DNA of 64,000 nt, taken from Echinococcus granulosus. Its lineage: Eukaryota > Platyhelminthes > Cestoda > Cyclophyllidea > Taeniidae. Both the position numbers and the translations under genes were made by a program. Under the pieces are notes generated by a model, which saw only the letters and a program-made list of their open reading frames with translations, was not told the DNA's origin and made no database searches. Position 1 is the stretch's first letter, and each line of letters begins with the position of its first letter. The DNA lies in NCBI RefSeq assembly GCF_000524195.1, contig NW_020170428.1:405278-469277 (forward strand), given 5' to 3'. This document shows positions 58,840 through 64,000 of the stretch, in pieces.

Positions 58840-58980
58840 GCTGCACGCAAATTCGAAGACTGGTGTGGTTAGTTCGCGGATGTAATACCCAAAGCACCGA
58901 CTGCACTGTGATGGCCGACGCGGAAGGCTGACCAAGGCGAGCGCCAGAGACGTTGCTCAAAGGGAGTGGGAGCTATGAAA
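58840..58980 (+). repeat. Dispersed repeat, family B (copy 2)
   Basis: See 46960-47090. The core GAAGACTGGTGTGGTTAGTT to AGCGCCAGAGACGTTGCT matches in order with small indels. Confidence 0.6.
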
Positions 58981-61841
58981 TACTTTGATTGTTTGTCTAA
59001 CTTTTCGTCCTGGTTTCAAAATCACTTAAGGCTCTGCGAGGTTACATCCACCTTGTTGCATGACCTCCGGATTATGACACTAACCCTTATCAGCCCACCT
59101 GTGTGCTGATAATACATATTTCACCTGAGTACTGCGTCTTCTTTAGTCTCCAAGGCATCTTCAGCACACAACACGACAAGTATTATTTGAACCTCCAGGA
59201 CATGCAACCTTTAGGAATATATCGCAACTTTTATTTCTATATTTAACTAAGTTTGCGATGCTTCAGCTCTCACTGTACTTGTTTAAAGTCATTTAAACTA
59301 TGTTTACTGCAACAACTTATTTCCCCAATATTTTAGCTGTAATATTTGTTGATTAGTTTGTTCTTAATGTTCCACTCTGAATCCATCTTAAAGTTGCAAG
59401 AAGTCATAGCAGACTGGGAGAAAATGCATAAATAGCTCCCAAAAGAGCTAAGGCTACTGCCACGGTCCGAATGCTATGCCACTGAGCGAAAGCACAATCT
59501 GCTTGATTGTTTCAGCACAACACCAAATATCAATGGTTGTCCATACAATTTTACTTGCTGCATAAAAGTTAAAAAGGGTAGTTGTGACACAAGAGTTGGT
59601 ATTACCAGTTGAAATAAGTTGGCAAAATGCATTTATCACACATGGGTGACGCTGGCAGTAGCAGTTTATAGTTTTGAAGCGGGCCGTGGCGTGATAAATA
59701 GACAGCGGTGAAGCCGTTAATTCAGTAGCAAGCTTGTATTCTGTGGTCGTTCTAAGCTTCATGCATAGGACACAAAAGCAAAAATTTAATGGGACAATGT
59801 CATGCACTTGTAGCGCACCGGATAAAGTAAGCGAATTTGGCTTTAAGCCTAGTAAATAAGTGAATCTTTTATTCACGTCCCAACAGGAAAGTTCAGTTGT
59901 AACGAGCCAGAGCTGATTGTTTTGTAAGAGAAGCCCTTTTTTCATGAGAGATTATAGGACTTCAGTGACTCGTCATGCAAAAATCGCCCATGGGAAGTCT
60001 ATATCATACACCCGAAGAGGTGACAGAAGGGGATGCTTTTCGCCCTTCATAGTTATCAAGTCGCAGTTCATCCCGTAGTAATGATCGGCTTAGCATCAGC
60101 CAAATATGTGGTCATAAGCAAAATTATGTGTACAATTAAAGAATAGATCGATAATAAATCTGGCAAAATTTTTTTGAATGAGACTGCTACTAAAATTACA
60201 AATGCTTCGGAAGCTACCACGAATACGGTGCAATCCTGTCTTTTAAAAGTAAAATGATTTAAAGGTTTTTGCAATCCTTTAGGAAAATAGTTACTGCTGG
60301 AATTAAAAACACTCACAGAAGATTCCAATAATTACATAGACGTTACTTCAACTAAATGGAAAATTTACTTCTTTGTAAAAGGGTATCCTGAGTTCGAAAT
60401 AAAATATTTGCAACTAAATGTGACAAACAACGATGGTTGTCAAAGCAAAGTTTAGCTAGTAAATAAGTGCATACCCAGTAGGTAGAAACATGGGCCCTAA
60501 AGCTGGTTTAAAAGTGCAACAAATAGGAGCAGAACATCGACCAACTGCTAAATAGCGTATTTAAATAGCTAGAAATTCTAAAGTCTCTGCAAAGAATTTT
60601 TAAATGTTCTTACAATAAGAAGCTTAGGATTTATGACTATATAGGGAATGCTTTGTCAAACCACTATCAACTATTTATGTTATTGCATTTGAGTACAGCC
60701 AAGAGCACCTCAACGAACGTTTTCAAAACGTTCAAGTCTAGCACCGAAAACTAAGCATTGTTTTTACCGTGACTTAAGCAAATTGCAAAAGTATACGCCA
60801 TGTTGTTTGCCTTTTTCCTAATGTCTTAAATCACTAACACACAAACTCCGAATGTAAGTCGGGGAATCCATTATTCCTCTCTCTTAGTATTGGCTTTGTT
60901 CCCATTTATCATTTGAGGTGGCGATGAGCTAAGTCATTATTGATGAAGAAAGAATCACTGTTGCAATTATTAAACCGTCATTGCAAACGGTGGGGGGGTG
61001 ATCACAGGAAATATACTATGCATTTTTTTACCTGCATAGTTAAATAAACGTCCACAATGAAAGTGGCAACAGATAGCTCACATAGGAGTAATTTCACTTA
61101 GCGATACATGCATGCAGTTCCTGATTCCCTAACAGCTACAACACTAGGTTAATTTTGAGAGGACATACGAGCCTACTGATAATGTGGTAGGTTATGATAA
61201 GTGTATTTCTAGGTTTAGTAATCCCCCCTACTTTTGACTTTCCAGAAGTCTTCTTTTTCGCATTTTGCGTTAAAAAATCCTGAAACATTGAGGATCTCGC
61301 AACCACGTTCAGTTCGCCTTACTGGTCATTATCACCTAAAGGCCTCGGTTGTTTCTAATGCCAAGACTCCATTATCCAGCCAACAGTTTTGGACATTTTT
61401 CCCCAAATATTGTCAGTGACATTTATAACATCGCAATTTTTTAACATTTTTAGTTTTTGTGGGCCAAAAAAAGAGTTAAGAAGTCAATTTTACGCTAGAC
61501 AGCCAGAAGGGCGAGGAGACAGGCAGCAGAGTCCCAGCAAATTGGCGCGGAAAATCGTAGAGCCTGCGGACGACTTAGCTTAGTGCCACTTGCTACACCT
61601 AATTGTTTGTTTCTTATGATACAACAGGACAGGAGACAACTGTATTTAGCCTCTATGATGGATGGTGTGTGGCAGTAAAGTATATTTGAACCAAGAAATG
61701 AAGCATGAATTCTCAGATGTCTACTTGTAGAAAAATCTTCACAAGCTCGACCGCTCAGCATTAAAACATATGAAGGTTGGATGCATAAGAAATCCAACTT
61801 CTCGTCTATCGTGAAAGCCCTTCGGCCGTGATAGTTCCCAG
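58981..61841. other. Intergenic, nothing recognised
   Basis: AT-rich. A minus-strand open frame of 163 codons (59454-59945) is the longest here but has no recognisable domain, and its start has no support. I see nothing I can call. Confidence 0.45.
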
Positions 61842-61935
61842 ACTACAGCTTTGACGACCATTTCTGCGAGTGGGTGGAACGCTTCTCCAATCCCGACCGT
61901 TATATCAGCATGTCTACTCCTACTAAGATGCGCAA
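61842..61935 (+). CDS. Orphan coding-like exon, unidentified protein
   Basis: Between acceptor GTTCCCAG (ending 61841) and donor GTAAGT (61936) lie 94 bases that fit phase 1 in and phase 2 out. They encode (D)YSFDDHFCEWVERFSNPD followed by RYISMSTPTKMR. The codons are GC-ending and coding-like, unlike the flanks, and two stops (TGATAG) sit just upstream of the acceptor. No partner exon was found on this strand in the window, so the gene may continue to either side. Without the splice it would end at the TAA overlapping the donor. Confidence 0.35.
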
Positions 61936-62682
61936 GTAAGTTTTTCCTCCCCGTAGAAGCGATAAATAGGGCACAGCCTTCAGTGTGCACTGCTAAGTTG
62001 GGCAACCATGGAAGAGATACGCAACACTAACTCGTCAAAGTATTACCTCAGGCGCGGTTCTACGAATTTAATAATTTCCGCCAACTGGATCTTTGGAGGG
62101 GGCGAATTTAAAGAAAAGCGGGTGGAGTCCATCTCTTTACATACCCACACCCCATATTCACTCAAACTTTATTCGCACATTTCGCTTACTTAAGGCCAAG
62201 AGTCAGTCGTTCTTCACATTCTCCCATGTATTTAAAAGAGAAAGTGATTAACTCTCTGGTTGATTAGAGGACTCCATTCAGCTAACCGTTACTAGTAAAA
62301 CAGTATTGGGAGAGGAAATATTTTTCACCATCTTTGAAGACAAGTGTCTAAGATCGCGTAACATGTAAATTTTCACTTTATTTACACAACCTACTATTGC
62401 TGCTAGAAGGAATGAAAAAGTAGCGCACATAACGAGGGTGGAGTATGAAAGAATGTACCGATAACATTGATTGGTCAAGTGGAGGAATCATTCTGATTTG
62501 TTATGCGTCATGAGGGGTGGGGTGATGACATGCAGGAAGCACTGTAAAAATAGACGAAATATGGGCAGGGAAAAGGCGGTCTCCTGTACAACCTGTTGGT
62601 GGGCGGCTAACAAGCCTAGACGCAGCAGGATGGTCGTTATGGAGGCGGGTGTTTACGTTGAGGTGCCAGAAGTCGACAGGAT

Positions 62683-62787
62683 TCAATGACGCAGTCGGAT
62701 GGTTTCGTCGTCGTTCACCGATGGCTCGTAGTAACGCAGTTCTTTCAACCGCGCAAAATTCATCGCCACGGCACACCCCAGCATTAT
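62683..62787 (-). CDS. Probable terminal exon of an unidentified membrane protein
   Basis: After acceptor TTTTGTAAG, 35 codons encode IMLGCAVAMNFARLKELRYY and then EPSVNDDETIRLRH and TGA. A hydrophobic start followed by a charged tail looks like the end of a last membrane helix plus cytoplasmic tail, as in tetraspanin-type proteins. It needs a phase-0 upstream exon. The exon at 63316-63601 ends in phase 1, so at least one exon between them is missing or they belong to different genes. Confidence 0.4.
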   Translation of the reverse strand: MMLGCAVAMNFARLKELRYYEPSVNDDETIRLRH

Positions 62788-63315
62788 CTTACAAAAAAGG
62801 CCGTAAAATAAATTTTCTACTTAAATAGTTTTAGTAAAAAACATTTTAAACACAGTAAGAATTATAAGAGAGGCACAATAAAGTCTTAATGCAAAGTAAC
62901 AACAAGTAGTGGTAAAAGCGATACGTGTTTAAACGCACACTCAACTACCTGGGCACTTCCGTTTTTGCAGTTTTGCTAACCGTCTTCGTTTCAGAGCATC
63001 CGCTACTTTCCTATACCTCCACTTTTTGGGCAACATGGCAATTCAATTTTGGCCAATTAATAAAGTTAGGTAATTTGCCCTACTTAACAAAATTAAGCAA
63101 AAAAACTTACGTAAGAGAGAAAAATTGTAATCGCTCCAAGGTAGGCGACACACACGAAAATGAGGGGGTTTCGCAATCTCGCAACTAGATCGGTTGAATC
63201 GAGCATCATTGGTTTCCCGTCCGACTTATAGAGTCCTACCAATCACCCCAAAAATTCATTTAAACAAAAGTCCTTCCTCGTACAAAGTTTACTGGCGATT
63301 ATTTTTCACACTCAC

Positions 63316-63601
63316 CATAATATGAGAGATCAACCTTGGTGGGATCGCAGGTAAAAAAGTTGGCAATAACCTCCGAGGGATTGATGTCCAGACCACCGAC
63401 TCGTGAAAGACGAGGTGCCACGGTTACACCAAAACCTCCCTCATCTTGGCGAACCATACGGCCTAGTGGCTCCTCTATGGTGAGTGAGCGCGCGGGCCCG
63501 GCATCTCTGTACAAGAGCAGGGCTCCGCTCATTATAGGATAAGTTAGCAGACAAGCGACAAGAGCCCAAAAGAAAATTGCAAAAATGAGGCAGACGAGAA
63601 G
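63316..63601 (-). CDS. Exon of a probable membrane protein, unidentified
   Basis: Acceptor GTTTTAG precedes 286 bases ending at donor GTGAGT (phase 0 in, phase 1 out). The exon encodes a strong transmembrane segment (LLVCLIFAIFFWALVACLL), then YPIMSGALLLYRDAGPARSL and about 60 polar residues with one Cys (NFFTCDPTKVDL). A helix followed by a Tyr/Arg turn and a Pro/Gly-rich start of an ectodomain recalls the Na+/K+-ATPase beta subunit, but no diagnostic motif is seen. The gene starts to the right of the window or within its last 400 bp. Confidence 0.5.
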
Positions 63602-63813
63602 CTAAAACAGAAGAAAAAAACAGTGTTAAAAAGGAAATTCAAATTGACAATAATTTAAGCGGAAATCTATTAACTTTGAAAGTATTTCATTGAAAATAAG
63701 CAAAAAAGTTAGTTGATTAAAATGAATTCGATTTATTCACTCGTTCGGCGTGCGAAGCCTGAAGGTGACCTGTCGACGAATGGACAGAGGATGGATAGAT
63801 CGATGGATACAAA

Positions 63814-64000
63814 ATGGATGGATGAATGGATGGATGGATAGATGTATACAGGATGGATGGATGAATGGATGGATGGATAGATGTATACAGGATGGATGGA
63901 TGAATGGATGGATGGATAGATGTATACAGGATGGATGGATGAATGGATGGATGGATAGATGTATACAGGATGGATGGATGAATGGATGGATGGATAGATG
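63814..64000. repeat. 39-bp minisatellite, running off the window
   Basis: Four identical 39-bp units start at 63814, 63853, 63892 and 63931, and a 31-bp part unit starts at 63970. The unit is GGAT-based with a single GTATACAGG block. Imperfect GATGGATA sequence from about 63788 leads into it. The array continues beyond 64000. Confidence 0.97.

Noticed and set aside
59454..59945. 163-codon minus-strand frame
   Set aside because: The longest open frame of the right-hand region, but Cys/Thr-rich with no domain, no splice context and no codon bias I could defend.
1..64000. tRNA genes, rRNA, CRISPR-like arrays and bacterial-type operons
   Set aside because: I looked for B-box-like GGTTCGAATCC contexts, clustered spaced repeats and tightly packed genes and found none. 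The split genes show this is eukaryotic DNA.

Overview
The window is 64 kb of an animal nuclear genome, most likely a parasitic flatworm and plausibly a cestode. Genes are split into many short exons with GT-AG introns. The recognisable proteins are animal-specific: tankyrase, nucleobindin, ribonuclease kappa, alpha-actinin and a Cys-loop chloride channel. The intergenic DNA carries Ty3/gypsy relics, dispersed repeats and GGAT-type minisatellites. The species cannot be fixed from sequence alone. Three 100-N scaffold gaps (11333-11432, 29128-29227, 40719-40818) interrupt genes or introns.

Layout. 1-11332 (+): the C-terminal two thirds of tankyrase in nine phase-consistent exons; the N-terminus lies upstream of the window and the last residues fall in or near a gap. 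11638-14193 (-): nucleobindin in eight exons, tail-to-tail with tankyrase; its signal-peptide exon was not found. 14995-20002 (-): a nuclear protein with two tandem ZSWIM3/FAR1-like zinc domains in four exons. 21453-21904 (+): ribonuclease kappa in two exons, head-to-head with the previous gene. 23341-23801 (+): a speculative two-exon small secreted peptide. 24767-43369 (-): a nearly complete alpha-actinin gene in 19 recognised exons, with only a short rod segment lost in a gap.

43880-46570 (-) is a decayed Ty3/gypsy element with LTR-like repeats, about 500 bp upstream of the alpha-actinin start codon. 50667-51962 (+) is an intronless Cys-loop anion-channel subunit of the glycine/glutamate type. 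The remaining 12 kb is gene-poor: it holds repeats, a stop-disrupted coding-like stretch (57885-58230), an orphan plus-strand exon (61842-61935), two minus-strand exons of an unidentified probable membrane protein (62683-62787 and 63316-63601), and a 39-bp minisatellite at the right edge.

The genes form no operon or pathway. They are independent housekeeping, cytoskeletal and neuronal genes. All exon borders were placed by eye from splice consensus, reading phase and family similarity; no alignment was run.
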